Shown: positions 52,902 to 61,864, numbered from the stretch's first letter. The stretch: DNA of 64,000 nucleotides from PMP191F sp047602185 (GCA_047602185.1 JASGHY010000001.1:2108001-2172000), one strand, 5' to 3'. Notes: generated from the letters alone by a model not told the origin. Program-made: numbers and translations.

Positions 52902-55900
52902 TTAGAATTGAACATTTACACCCAGGTTGTAGATACGCGATGTTGGGTAGATTGACTGCTTGGAGAAATCTGTGTTGGAGAGGTTGATGTTCTCAGGATC
53001 GAGATACATTTTAAACTTCGTCCAGGTGTGCAGATTCTGCCCGGATACATACACCCGCAATGCTGCAATATTCATGGGCTTCAGCCAGCGTTGCGGCAGA
53101 TTGTACGACAACTCAGCGTTGCGTATTTTCAGGTAAGATGCGTCCTGCAGTATATAATCATTCAATTGATAGTTGATGAATGTGGCACCTCTTGAATGCA
53201 GCGCGGGCCATTTGGCTGTAGCTGCAGTCTGAGGCGTCCAGCGGTCGGTCATGAACTGATACATCTGCTGACCATTGTTCTGCTCGGTAAGAATTACATC
53301 TGAGCTTACATTGGCTACACCCTGGAACAATACTGACAGGGAAAGACCTCTCCACGATACCGTGGGTGAAAAACTATAGATGTATTCAGGTGTTCTTGAA
53401 TAACCGATAGGTACACGATCGTTGGCATCAATGAGATTGTTCTGATCGTAATCAATATATTTCAGATCACCCGGTACTACCAACGGACCTAATGTATTAG
53501 CAGGCCAGGCAGTGATCTCGTCCTTGCTGCCATAGAAACCGGCAGTACGGTAACCAAAGAACTGTCCTACCCTTTTACCCTCCTGCTTCTGGTAAGCCGG
53601 TTGTCCGGGAGGTTCATCGCGGTTGATGATCTTATTACGTGCATAAGAAACCTGTGTACCCAATGAGTAGCTGATCTCACCAGCCTTGCCTTTATAATTC
53701 AGTTCAATTTCATATCCCTTGTTGTACACTTCACCAATATTCAGTGCAGGGTATGTTTGCCCATACATCAGCAGGCCCGAAGAACGATTAGTAAGGATAT
53801 CTTTCCTGCGCTCATCAAACAGGTCGATGTTCAGTGTAAGTGTGTTATTGAAAAGGCTGCTCTCGATACCGATATTGCGTTTGGTACCGGTTTCCCAGGT
53901 AACATCAGGATTACCGAATGAAGATTGTACTACTACATCATAAGTAACCGCTGAAGTAGGCAAACCAAATCGTACGCCATTACCGGGCTTGGAATAAATA
54001 TTCGTGCTACCACCTGTCTGTACTCCATAGTTGTCAAGGAACAGGAAACGAACATTCAGTTTATCGTTCCCTACCAGGCCATAGCTACCACGGATCTTCA
54101 GGTTATTGAGCCAGGGAACATTTTCCATGAACTTCTCATTGGTCAGCGTCCAGCCGGCAGAAACCGCAGGGAAGAAACCATACTGTTTACCGGGTGCAAA
54201 GTTTTCAGAACCATTGTATGCAGCGTTGAACTCAATAAAATAACGCCTGTCATAGTTATAAGTAATACGGCTTACGATACCCTGTGATGCCTTGGGAGGG
54301 GCATTGAGGTCAGTTCCTTTATCATTGAGCAACTGACGTACACCCAGCAACAATGCAGTAACTGCATGTGGGCCAAATGAGCGATCGTAGTTAAAGCCTG
54401 CCTGTATATTAGTACTTATGAAACCATCATAAGAAGTGATCAACCCACTTAAAGGCTCATCTCTCGGACGGTCAGAAGAAAGGGTCACTTCTTTTGTTTT
54501 GCGATCAATTACATAAGCTGCCCAGTTGGCATTACGGCGGGTAGTGCCTGAAAAGTAGGAGTCGTAACCAAATACTGTTTTAAAAGAAAGCCCTTTGGTA
54601 ATACCATCAAGTTTATAGTTCAGGTTAAAGGTGCTTTCCATGTTATTGTTATCATCATTACGTGTTCCCCATCGGGTGATCACAGCGTAAGGATTCCAGA
54701 TATTGGTACCCACACCGGGGTTCTGCGCTATACGACCATCAGGCAATGTTACCGGGAAGGCAAATGAGGGCGTTTGCAATACACGTGAGATCATAGCCTC
54801 TACATTGTCGTAAGAGAAGGACCCGGAACTTGATTGCAGACCAGATGGCTGGTAACGTTTCTGTAAACGTCCACCCAGTTTTACACCCACAGTAAGGTTT
54901 TTACTGAGCGTGAAATCTATATTTGAACGGAAATTGTAGCGGGTATAGGAAGGAGATGTTCTGAAACCATAAGGTGATTCAAACTTTTTGAAAATACCGT
55001 CTTCGAACAGGTAGCCTATTGAAGCAAAGTATTTCACCATTTTAGTGCCACCGCTTACATTCACGTTGTGCTGTGTTTGCGGATATACTTTTCGTGTGAG
55101 ATAATCAAACCAGTTTACATTGGGATAGCCCAGCGGATCGGAACCGTCTTTGAACTTCTGCAATTCATCAGCAGTCCATGTTTCAGCCAGCCCGTCATTA
55201 CGGTTTGCCTCATTGATCAGGGAAGCATTGGTATAGGCATCAACAGCTTTGGGAATGCCGGTATAACTCTGCAGGCTGAAGTTGCCACTGTAGCTGATAC
55301 GCGGACGACCTTCTTTACCGGCTTTGGTAGTGATCACAATAACCCCATTGGCACCTTTGATACCGAATACGGCTGTAGAGGCAGCATCTTTCAGTACAGT
55401 AATGGTTTCTATCTCATTAGGATCAATATCACCAAAACCTGAGCGTTCTACCCCATCTACTACCACAATGGCAGCACTGTTGTTATAAGTAGCAGCCCCC
55501 CTGATATTGATCAATGCCTCATTAGAACCCGGCTGGCCACTGCGCTGTACAGCAGATAAGCCGGTTAAACGGCCTACAAGACTATTGGTAACGTTGGAGT
55601 TAGGAGATTTTAATACTTCAGCGCCACTTACGGTACTGATAGCACCGGTAAGTGTAGCTTTCTTTTGTGTACCATAGCCTACCACTACTACCTGGTCCAG
55701 GCCCTGTGTATCTTCAGTCAATACAATGGTTACAATACTGTCTTTACCCACTGTTTTTTTGATGGCCTTATACCCTACCATTGAAACTTCCAGTACTGCG
55801 TTCTCGTCTGCCACTTCAATGGTAAATTCCCCTTTGCCATTTGTTTGTGTGTACTTACCACTTCCTGCAACAGAAATGGTGGCACCCGCTAACGGAACTC

Positions 55901-56375
55901 CCTTAACATCAGTCACTACGCCTTTTATCAGTGTGCGCAGTTCTGCAGGAAGGTTTGGCGTTACCACTGGTGGCGACTTCTTTACCTCCAGTATGATCGT
56001 TTTCTTAAAAACAGTATAGGCTAATGGCTGATCTTTAAAGATCTCTTTCAGCACATCGGCCAGCTGCATCCTGTTGGCAGTAATAGATACAGGAACTGTT
56101 TTCTGCAGCATCTCGTCTGAGTACAGAAAACTGAATCCCGTTTGCTTCTCGATCTGCGAGAAGATCTTTTCCAACGGTGCTGTCCGTTCGGACAGTGTTA
56201 CCTGCTGGGCTACCACATCAGCATTAGCATGCAGGCAGGCTACAAACAATAAAAGGGCCATGATTTTCATCACCAACAAAAATTTGTACGAGGATGAGAA
56301 AATGAATCTTGCTGCCTTTTTAACAATAGAACCTGTTCTTTCGGCAAGAGCAATCAAATACATATATTTGTCCAT
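52902..56375 (-). CDS. SusC/RagA TonB-dependent transporter with STN domain (first pair)
   Basis: 1157 residues. Long leader, membrane segment (LLVMKIMALLLFVACLHANA), then an STN domain (VTLSERTAPLEKIFSQIEKQ through FKKTIILEVKK, about residues 58-135) which signals to the FecR anti-sigma factor, a CarboxypepD_reg domain, the plug with VVVDGVERSGFGDIDP, and a barrel ending in YNLGVNVQF. The STN links it to the FecR gene upstream on the same strand. Its end overlaps the possible upstream start of the SusD gene. A hairpin lies in the leader just before the ATG. Confidence 0.95.
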   Translation of the reverse strand: MDKYMYLIALAERTGSIVKKAARFIFSSSYKFLLVMKIMALLLFVACLHANADVVAQQVTLSERTAPLEKIFSQIEKQTGFSFLYSDEMLQKTVPVSITANRMQLADVLKEIFKDQPLAYTVFKKTIILEVKKSPPVVTPNLPAELRTLIKGVVTDVKGVPLAGATISVAGSGKYTQTNGKGEFTIEVADENAVLEVSMVGYKAIKKTVGKDSIVTIVLTEDTQGLDQVVVVGYGTQKKATLTGAISTVSGAEVLKSPNSNVTNSLVGRLTGLSAVQRSGQPGSNEALINIRGAATYNNSAAIVVVDGVERSGFGDIDPNEIETITVLKDAASTAVFGIKGANGVIVITTKAGKEGRPRISYSGNFSLQSYTGIPKAVDAYTNASLINEANRNDGLAETWTADELQKFKDGSDPLGYPNVNWFDYLTRKVYPQTQHNVNVSGGTKMVKYFASIGYLFEDGIFKKFESPYGFRTSPSYTRYNFRSNIDFTLSKNLTVGVKLGGRLQKRYQPSGLQSSSGSFSYDNVEAMISRVLQTPSFAFPVTLPDGRIAQNPGVGTNIWNPYAVITRWGTRNDDNNNMESTFNLNYKLDGITKGLSFKTVFGYDSYFSGTTRRNANWAAYVIDRKTKEVTLSSDRPRDEPLSGLITSYDGFISTNIQAGFNYDRSFGPHAVTALLLGVRQLLNDKGTDLNAPPKASQGIVSRITYNYDRRYFIEFNAAYNGSENFAPGKQYGFFPAVSAGWTLTNEKFMENVPWLNNLKIRGSYGLVGNDKLNVRFLFLDNYGVQTGGSTNIYSKPGNGVRFGLPTSAVTYDVVVQSSFGNPDVTWETGTKRNIGIESSLFNNTLTLNIDLFDERRKDILTNRSSGLLMYGQTYPALNIGEVYNKGYEIELNYKGKAGEISYSLGTQVSYARNKIINRDEPPGQPAYQKQEGKRVGQFFGYRTAGFYGSKDEITAWPANTLGPLVVPGDLKYIDYDQNNLIDANDRVPIGYSRTPEYIYSFSPTVSWRGLSLSVLFQGVANVSSDVILTEQNNGQQMYQFMTDRWTPQTAATAKWPALHSRGATFINYQLNDYILQDASYLKIRNAELSYNLPQRWLKPMNIAALRVYVSGQNLHTWTKFKMYLDPENINLSNTDFSKQSIYPTSRIYNLGVNVQF

Positions 56376-56383
56376 GTTTGTCC

Positions 56384-56414
56384 GGTACGGACATTCCTTT
56401 CAGGAACATCCGTA
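56384..56414 (-). promoter_or_regulatory. Hairpin in the leader of the STN-SusC mRNA
   Basis: GTACGGACATTCC and GGAACATCCGTAC form a 13-bp stem with a 2x2 internal loop, 9 bp before the SusC ATG on the minus strand. It includes an AGGA sequence and could hide the ribosome entry site. Inference only. Confidence 0.4.
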
Positions 56415-56476
56415 CGGAGGGTTAACTGATAAATAATCACGCGATGATTGTACGATTGGCTAGCCCAAAACATTTC

Positions 56477-56507
56477 CGGATTTCGCCCGCCAGCGAAATC
56501 CGTTTTT
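56477..56507 (+). terminator. Terminator-like hairpin opposing the PUL mRNA
   Basis: CGGATTTCGC (56477-56486) pairs perfectly with GCGAAATCCG (56493-56502) and a T run follows on the plus strand. No plus-strand gene precedes it. On the minus strand only a weak T tract follows. It may stop antisense transcription or act as an attenuator between FecR and SusC. Confidence 0.55.
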
Positions 56508-56594
56508 ATTTCAGGGCTGCTTCATGGGGAGTGTTAGTCTTTTTATTTCATTGGCATTTTTTTAGCATTAGCAATCTTTATAGTGAATGTTTTT

Positions 56595-56790
56595 CGTAAT
56601 ACGTGAATCCTCAGTCGTGAGTGTGCTGCGTGAAACGTCAAACGTGAAACGGCAGCTTTTGTCCCTGATCCCAATTCCTGATTTCCTTGTCAACCTCTCA
56701 ACTTTCCAACTTTTCACCCCCTCTTGCGCCTTGTCACTTAAACCTTGTGCCTTCATTTGCACATCTGCACATTAAACCATTTGCACATTA
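56595..56790. repeat. Composite heptad/octad block R19
   Basis: CGTGAAA/CGTCAAA words, octads of TCAACCTC/TCAACTTT type, CCTTGTC words and TTGCACAT octads, ending in the FecR stop codon at 56788. Confidence 0.8.
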
Positions 56791-57999
56791 CCGTCTTCCT
56801 TCCTTCACCACAATCTTATCTCCCTCTACATCAAAATGCATGGTCTTGGTGAGTTCCAGCATTTTTATCACTTCCGAAACAGGCACATTGCGGGTAATAA
56901 CACCATTGAAGTGCTGGTTTACCGGGTGACCTTCATACACTACATCCACATTGTACCAGCGTGATACCTGCCGCATAATGCTTTCCACATTCATCTTCTT
57001 AAAGCGGAACAAACCTTCTTTCCACGCTACCACATCTTCCACATCCACCATCTGCACTTTCACCGGCTGCACACCCTCAGCAACAGAAGCCTGCTGTCCG
57101 GGCTTCAGCACTACAGGTGCCTGGCGTTCGGTGCCCGGTGTTACACGCACTGCTCCTTCCAGCAGCGTAGTATTGATTGCCGCCTCATCACTATAGGCAT
57201 TGATATTAAAATGCGTTCCCAACACCGTGATCTCTGCGTCTGTATTATTATGCTCGCCCAGCTTACCACTCCTGTTCACTCTTACTTTAAAAGGCATAGC
57301 AGCATTTTTAGCCACTTCGAAATAGGCTTCACCTGTAAGCTCCACTATTCTTTCTTTACCGGTAAATACTGTGGGGAAACGAAGGCCGGATGCAGCATTC
57401 AGCCATACTTTAGTACCATCAGCCAGTACCAGTTGATACTGTCCGCCACGGGGAATTGATAAAATATGATATGCTACTTCTGTAGCGCCCGCATTGCCGG
57501 AGGTTTGATAAGCCAGTCGCCCGCTATCCTGTTTTACTACGTTCAGATGACCCTGGCTACGCAGTGTGCCATTCTGTACATCATCCAGCACAATACTGGA
57601 ACCATCAGGCATGGTCAGTACAGCCTTATCACTGCCGGGAGCAATATCCTGTTGTTTTGATTGCTTTGCAATAGTATCCTGTTGCTTTTGTGCGGTTGGC
57701 TTTAGCCATACATAAGCAGCCGAGGCTATTATCACCAGTATAGCAGCCGCTGCTGCCACACGTGGCCACCATGCCCTGCGCACCACTGCAGGCGCCACAG
57801 GTTGCTGATGCTGCTGTATGTATTGCAACATGCGCGAGCTAAGCTCTTCCTCGCTGGTTGCGAAGTCTGCCGGAACTTCCACCGGCTCATCCTGGTGGGC
57901 ATTATACCATGCCGACAACTCTTTTTCTTCGTCGGGTGTAATGGTACCATTGAGGAGCTTTTCAGCTAATTCCCAATATCTTATGTCTGACTGTGCCAA
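56788..57999 (-). CDS. FecR-family anti-sigma factor with DUF4974 C terminus
   Basis: About 403 residues. No in-frame ATG precedes the conserved N terminus (EKLLNGTITPDEEKELSAWY); a TTG at 57999 is the only sensible start. Cytoplasmic anti-sigma region (1-85), one membrane segment (VAAAAAILVIIASAAYVWL), FecR domain (IPRGGQYQLVLADGTKVWLN) and a DUF4974 STN-like end (WKEGLFRFKKMNVESIMRQV). It holds the ECF sigma factor until the STN of the SusC binds. Unusually it is divergent from, not downstream of, the sigma gene. Confidence 0.93.
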   Translation of the reverse strand: MAQSDIRYWELAEKLLNGTITPDEEKELSAWYNAHQDEPVEVPADFATSEEELSSRMLQYIQQHQQPVAPAVVRRAWWPRVAAAAAILVIIASAAYVWLKPTAQKQQDTIAKQSKQQDIAPGSDKAVLTMPDGSSIVLDDVQNGTLRSQGHLNVVKQDSGRLAYQTSGNAGATEVAYHILSIPRGGQYQLVLADGTKVWLNAASGLRFPTVFTGKERIVELTGEAYFEVAKNAAMPFKVRVNRSGKLGEHNNTDAEITVLGTHFNINAYSDEAAINTTLLEGAVRVTPGTERQAPVVLKPGQQASVAEGVQPVKVQMVDVEDVVAWKEGLFRFKKMNVESIMRQVSRWYNVDVVYEGHPVNQHFNGVITRNVPVSEVIKMLELTKTMHFDVEGDKIVVKEGRR

Positions 58000-58064
58000 T
58001 AGAATAAAGTTTTACTATTCTATATAGTCAGGCGAGAGAAAGCAATCCCTTAGTGGAGAATAAA

Positions 58065-58215
58065 AAATTTTAAATGAGGAATAAGGAAGACAAAGGGACA
58101 AGGCACAAGAAAAGCAGAACGCTTAACGCAAAACGCCTAACGCAGGAAATGCAGATGTATTTGCGTTCGGCATTAAGCGTTCCGCGTTCCGCGTTCAGCA
58201 TAAACTTAGAACCTA
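58065..58215. repeat. Heptad block R20 in the sigma/anti-sigma divergent gap
   Basis: AAGGCAC-type, CGCTTAA/CGCAAAA-type and GCGTTCG/GCATTAA/GCGTTCC-type words. The sigma-gene frame is open through this block, but that translation is not a sigma N terminus. 329-bp gap in total. Confidence 0.8.
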
Positions 58216-58328
58216 CTACCGTTTATTACCATTCAACCCAGGCCGGATCATTTTTTTATTATTTTTTTGTTACTTTGAACCGCCGGATGTGCAGTTCCGG
58301 GCCCTGTTCATCACATGATTGCCTGCTT

Positions 58329-58910
58329 ATGATCGAGTACACCAACCTGGATGACAACTCTTTAGTACACCTTTTGAAAGCGAACGATAACGAAGCATTC
58401 GCCGAGATCTATCGTCGTTTCTGGAAGAAACTGTTCACCGTAGCTGCACATAAATTACAACACCTCGCCGAAGCTGAAGAAGTAGTACAGGATATATTTC
58501 TCGATCTCTGGAACAGAAGAGATGCTCTCCATATTTCCCACTCATTAGGCACTTACCTGGCCGCAGCCGTTAAATATAAAGTATTGAATGTACTGGCTAA
58601 AAGAAGTCAGCAACTAAAATATGCACAACATGCTGCCCTGCATGTAAGCGAAGCCGACGTTTCTACCGAGCAATGGCTTCAGTTTGAAGAGCTACGCGAA
58701 CGATTGGAAAAACTGGTAGCAGAGCTGCCGGAAAAATGCCAACTGGTATTCAGGCTCAGTCGTGAAAAAGGACTCTCGCAAAAAGAAATAGCTGCGACAC
58801 TTAATATCTCCGAAAAAACAGTGGAAGCTCATCTTGCACGCGCTACCAAACATCTGAAAGTAAACCTGGGGTCCTATGCGTTGATCGTATTGGCAGCATC
58901 AGGGTTATAA
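58329..58910 (+). CDS. ECF-type RNA polymerase sigma-70 factor
   Basis: 193 residues from the ATG at 58329 (MIEYTNLDDNSLVHLL); upstream open codons are repeat-derived. Region 2 (DNEAFAEIYRRFWKKLFTVA, QDIFLDLWNRRDAL) and region 4 (GLSQKEIAATLNISEKTVEA) are clear. With the divergent FecR and STN-SusC it forms the classic trans-envelope induction circuit of Bacteroidota glycan loci, directing transcription of the SusC/SusD/GH genes on sensing the oligosaccharide. Its stop lies at the edge of heptad block R21. Confidence 0.94.
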   Translation: MIEYTNLDDNSLVHLLKANDNEAFAEIYRRFWKKLFTVAAHKLQHLAEAEEVVQDIFLDLWNRRDALHISHSLGTYLAAAVKYKVLNVLAKRSQQLKYAQHAALHVSEADVSTEQWLQFEELRERLEKLVAELPEKCQLVFRLSREKGLSQKEIAATLNISEKTVEAHLARATKHLKVNLGSYALIVLAASGL

Positions 58911-59127
58911 GGATAAGTTGTAAGTTATAGGTAGAATACAGCTAAACGCGGAATGCTTAACGTCTAACGCGAAAACCGGGAGAATGTGCGGATGTGCAAA
59001 TGAGTCTGGAAGAAAGTTGGCAGTTGGCAATTTGCAGTTACCTGTAACTTGCATCTGGTAACTTGTATCCGGAAACTGGTATCTGGTAACCGGTAACACC
59101 CAATTACCGTCTGCCGATTCACGGGAT
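58908..59127. repeat. Composite heptad block R21
   Basis: TTGTAAG/TTATAGG and CGCGGAA/GCTTAAC words, TGTGCGGA octads, AACTGCC-type words, then seven exact units at 59047-59095 alternating ACTTGTA and TCTGGTA types (so a 14-bp double heptad). Confidence 0.92.
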
Positions 59128-59520
59128 TCAATTCAACCTCTTCCTTATATCTTCCATCAATGCTTCTCTTTCAAATGAATACACTTTCTGTTCTTTATTC
59201 AGGTATGCAAGGATCAGTAATGCCTTACTGCAAAGGTTCTTTTTCTCAATCGCATCCAGATCAGCATCCTCTACCATCAGCTTCGCTAATATATCCAGTT
59301 GGTCAAGCGTAAGGTGGTATTCCTGAATCAACATCGCAACAGTATCATCAGGTTTCAATCCAAGCAGGTATTTACGATCCAGCTTCAGCAGACCGGCATA
59401 AGTTTCATTGATCAGTTCAATAGCTTTGCCCGGCTCACCTTTTTCCTTATACCCGGCAATGCGTGCCAGCACCTGTGCAAATTGCTGAACCAGTTTTAAA
59501 ATATAATCGCGGCTGTACAT
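59128..59520 (-). CDS. Small helical protein, unassigned (DUF6483-like start)
   Basis: 130 residues, mostly helical and charged, no membrane segment. The start MYSRDYILKLVQQFAQVLARIAG resembles the beginning of the DUF6483 family (RDYILR..EQF), but I cannot confirm it. The rest reads like two or three TPR-type helical hairpins (AIELINETYAGLLKL; CSKALLILAYLNKEQKVYS). Flanked by heptad blocks on both sides. No function proposed. Confidence 0.6.
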   Translation of the reverse strand: MYSRDYILKLVQQFAQVLARIAGYKEKGEPGKAIELINETYAGLLKLDRKYLLGLKPDDTVAMLIQEYHLTLDQLDILAKLMVEDADLDAIEKKNLCSKALLILAYLNKEQKVYSFEREALMEDIRKRLN

Positions 59521-59710
59521 AATGCAGGTTGTAAGTTATAGGTTTTAAGTTATATGTTAGAGCAAAAGGATCAAGAAGGTTGAAAGGTTGGAAAAGAAAT
59601 CCTGAAGGCGAACCATCTGACAATTCAGCCATTCTCTTTTCACGTTTGACTTTTCACCTTTCACGTTCCCACTCACGACTGACGATTCACGCCTCACGAT
59701 TTCCGCCATC
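59521..59710. repeat. Composite heptad/octad block R22
   Basis: TTGTAAG/TTATAGG words, octads with GTTGAAAG/GTTGGAAA, TTTCACG/TTTGACT words and CGACTGA/CGATTCA words in the divergent gap, just before the promoter-like element at 59736. Confidence 0.78.
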
Positions 59711-59735
59711 CCTTCGTAACTAAACGAGAAATTTC

Positions 59736-59743
59736 TATTTTTG
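59736..59743 (+). promoter_or_regulatory. Candidate -7 promoter element
   Basis: TATTTTTG fits TAnnTTTG and lies 36 bp before the ATG at 59780. No clear -33 TTG at the right distance. Confidence 0.35.
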
Positions 59744-59779
59744 TCCTGAACCACGTAAACTCAACTGTCAGCCCCTTTT

Positions 59780-60541
59780 ATGCCATTTTTTTCTAATAAC
59801 TATTTCTACTACATCACCATTGCCCTCCAGTTAATTTGTGTATTGCATTGTGTGCGAAAAGGTAATCAGCAAAAATGGATCTGGATCATTGTGTTTATAC
59901 CGATCGTAGGCTGTATTGTGTATATCGTAACCGAAATGTTTACCGGTCGTGAAATGGAGCAGGTACAATCCGGTATCGGCAATCTTATTAATCCTTCCGG
60001 CAGCATCCGTAAACTGGAAGAGAATCTCCGCTTCTCCGATACTTTCAATAATCGCATGGCCTTAGCCGATGCCTATCTCGCTTCCGGCAATACAGACCAG
60101 GCCATTGCCCTGTACGAGGGAAGCTATACCGGTGCATTTACTGAAAATGAGCAATTGCTGAAACAACTCGTTATAGCCTACTACATCAAACAACGTTATA
60201 GTGACGCTATTAAGATGGCGCAGAAGATGTACAATACGCCACAGTTTGCCCGTTCCAAAGTTCATATACTTTATGCCATGTCGCTGGACCAGGCCGGTAA
60301 TTACGAACAGGCAGAAAAAGAATTTAAGCTGATGAATGTGCGCTACTCTCATTTTGAAGCACGCTATCAATATGGTTTGTTCCTGCAACGTGCCGGTCGC
60401 GCGCAGGAAGCCTACGAACTGTTTGCCAATATGGTAGATGAAGGCGCTCACCTCAGCAGCAGGGAAAAAAGTGCCAGTAGGGAATGGCTGGCGAAAGCAA
60501 GAGAAGCTATGCGTAATGCTGAACGTGGGGTGAAGTTGTAA
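59780..60541 (+). CDS. Membrane-anchored TPR protein with PLDc_N-like start
   Basis: 253 residues. Two membrane segments at the N terminus (YFYYITIALQLICVLHC and QKWIWIIVFIPIVGCIVYIV) resemble the cardiolipin-synthase N-terminal (PLDc_N) hairpin. From residue 90 three to four TPR-like repeats (NRMALADAYLASGNTDQAIA, LLKQLVIAYYIKQRYSDAIK, YAMSLDQAGNYEQAEKEFKL, YQYGLFLQRAGRAQEAYELF). Probably an inner-membrane scaffold with a cytoplasmic TPR domain. No enzymatic motif. Function unknown. Confidence 0.7.
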   Translation: MPFFSNNYFYYITIALQLICVLHCVRKGNQQKWIWIIVFIPIVGCIVYIVTEMFTGREMEQVQSGIGNLINPSGSIRKLEENLRFSDTFNNRMALADAYLASGNTDQAIALYEGSYTGAFTENEQLLKQLVIAYYIKQRYSDAIKMAQKMYNTPQFARSKVHILYAMSLDQAGNYEQAEKEFKLMNVRYSHFEARYQYGLFLQRAGRAQEAYELFANMVDEGAHLSSREKSASREWLAKAREAMRNAERGVKL

Positions 60542-60625
60542 GTGAGACGTTATAAGTTGTAGGTTTATCGCTGTAACGAGAAGATACGTTACCCGTTACC
60601 GGATTCCCGTTGCCGGTTCTTTGGA
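60541..60625. repeat. Short repeat block R23
   Basis: TTATAAG/TTGTAGG words and CGTTACC/CGGATTC-type words after the TPR gene stop; weaker heptad phase than the other blocks. Confidence 0.55.
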
Positions 60626-60648
60626 CCATCTTATAATATGTAAGCAGC

Positions 60649-60723
60649 ATGTATGATAAGGTGAAAGAGAAAATCCTGACAGCTGTATCTCAAATCACTA
60701 AATTCCTCAATCTGAAATCATAA
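60649..60723 (+). CDS. Possible 24-residue peptide
   Basis: ATG at 60649, TAA at 60721-60723: MYDKVKEKILTAVSQITKFL plus NLKS. An amphipathic, Lys-rich helix. It ends 11 bp before the lipoprotein gene, which would allow coupling. There is no clear Shine-Dalgarno. It could be chance, a leader peptide or a small membrane-active peptide. Confidence 0.35.
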   Translation: MYDKVKEKILTAVSQITKFLNLKS

Positions 60724-60734
60724 CCCGACCTCTT

Positions 60735-61298
60735 ATGTCCCGGATCATCTTTGCGCTGTTATGCCTGTTAACACTTACTGTTGTTTCCTGTAAGTCCGAT
60801 CCTAAAAAACAGATGCTGGAACAACTGACTGTATTAAAAACTGCAGTGCTCAAGAAAGACAAAGAAGCAGTATCTACATTCTTTTCATTTCCGATAAAGA
60901 ATGATTACCTGTTAATGATGATCAACGATCAACGTAATAACAAACCCGCACTGGAACAAATCAATAAAGCCAACTTTCTCAAATACTACAACTACTTCAT
61001 CACAGAAGAATTTATTAACGTACTCAAAAAGAATGACCTGCAAAAACTGTTAACAGACAGCAGCCTTGAAGTAGTAGTAATGCCTCCCTCCAAAACAGAA
61101 AGATGTTATAAGGGGTATAACATTTCATTAGAGTTACCTCAAATAACCCTCACACATTACAGTAATCACCGGAATGATATTCCTCCCGCCGACGAAGAAG
61201 AGAGTGAAACAGATGATTATTGTGAATTTGCGACTTTCTGGCATTTTGAACTAAAGAACAATAAACTGTTATTCATAGGCGCTGATATGGCTGGCTAA
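60735..61298 (+). CDS. Lipoprotein, unassigned
   Basis: 187 residues. Signal peptide with lipobox (LLCLLTLTVVSCKSDPKK, Cys 19). The mature part has helical and beta segments and an acidic stretch (PPADEEESETDDYCEF, about residue 150). No family recognised. Probably attached to the inner or outer membrane. Preceded by a possible small peptide gene and followed by 566 bp without a gene. Confidence 0.65.
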   Translation: MSRIIFALLCLLTLTVVSCKSDPKKQMLEQLTVLKTAVLKKDKEAVSTFFSFPIKNDYLLMMINDQRNNKPALEQINKANFLKYYNYFITEEFINVLKKNDLQKLLTDSSLEVVVMPPSKTERCYKGYNISLELPQITLTHYSNHRNDIPPADEEESETDDYCEFATFWHFELKNNKLLFIGADMAG

Positions 61299-61864
61299 CT
61301 TTAAAAAGGGGACAACGTTTATTAACCCGGTCGGGTAATGGGTACAAACGCCCCCAAAGTTGTTATTCCGTACTGCGCATATATCCCCTGCAGCCTTTTC
61401 AATCCATCTTCAAATTTCCTGGCTCAGCCTCCACTCCTCCCTCCCATTCCGGGACAGGCTATCACCAAAGCCATACCAGAGCCACACCAGGTTTTCGCAA
61501 ATCCCCGTTTAAACCCTTAGTGGATACGCTTTAATATACAAGCTGGACATAATCTGGTCATAAGCTGTCCCCTGTCAGACCGAAGGAAAGTGGCTCCCTT
61601 TGTACAGTCTGCACCAGCGTCCCGGGTTGGGAAATTACAGGTTACCAAAGATCTCTGCTGTTGGGATTTTGAATACAGGAGGGCACGGGAAATCATAAAC
61701 AAATGAATATCAATCCATTTATCTTAATCTCGCATTCAAACCTGCAACTTATGTTTCCTAATGCCTTAGATCATACAATTCAATGTTCATTTTCAGCATT
61801 CTGGCTAGGACCGGGAAGGTTGCGTGTATGCTTCTGCTAACTTAGGTCGGCAAACTCTCCTTTT
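61299..61864. other. 566-bp gap without recognised content
   Basis: No credible reading frame, no heptad arrays and no strong terminator; composition is more C-rich than other gaps (about 61370-61510). A small dyad ACCCG-GT-CGGGT lies near 61326-61337. It could be a decayed gene or an unrecognised RNA. Confidence 0.35.

Noticed and set aside
58074..58328. N-terminal extension of 85 residues on the ECF sigma factor
   Set aside because: The extension is encoded by heptad DNA and plain AT-rich sequence; the ATG at 58329 gives the normal sigma start.
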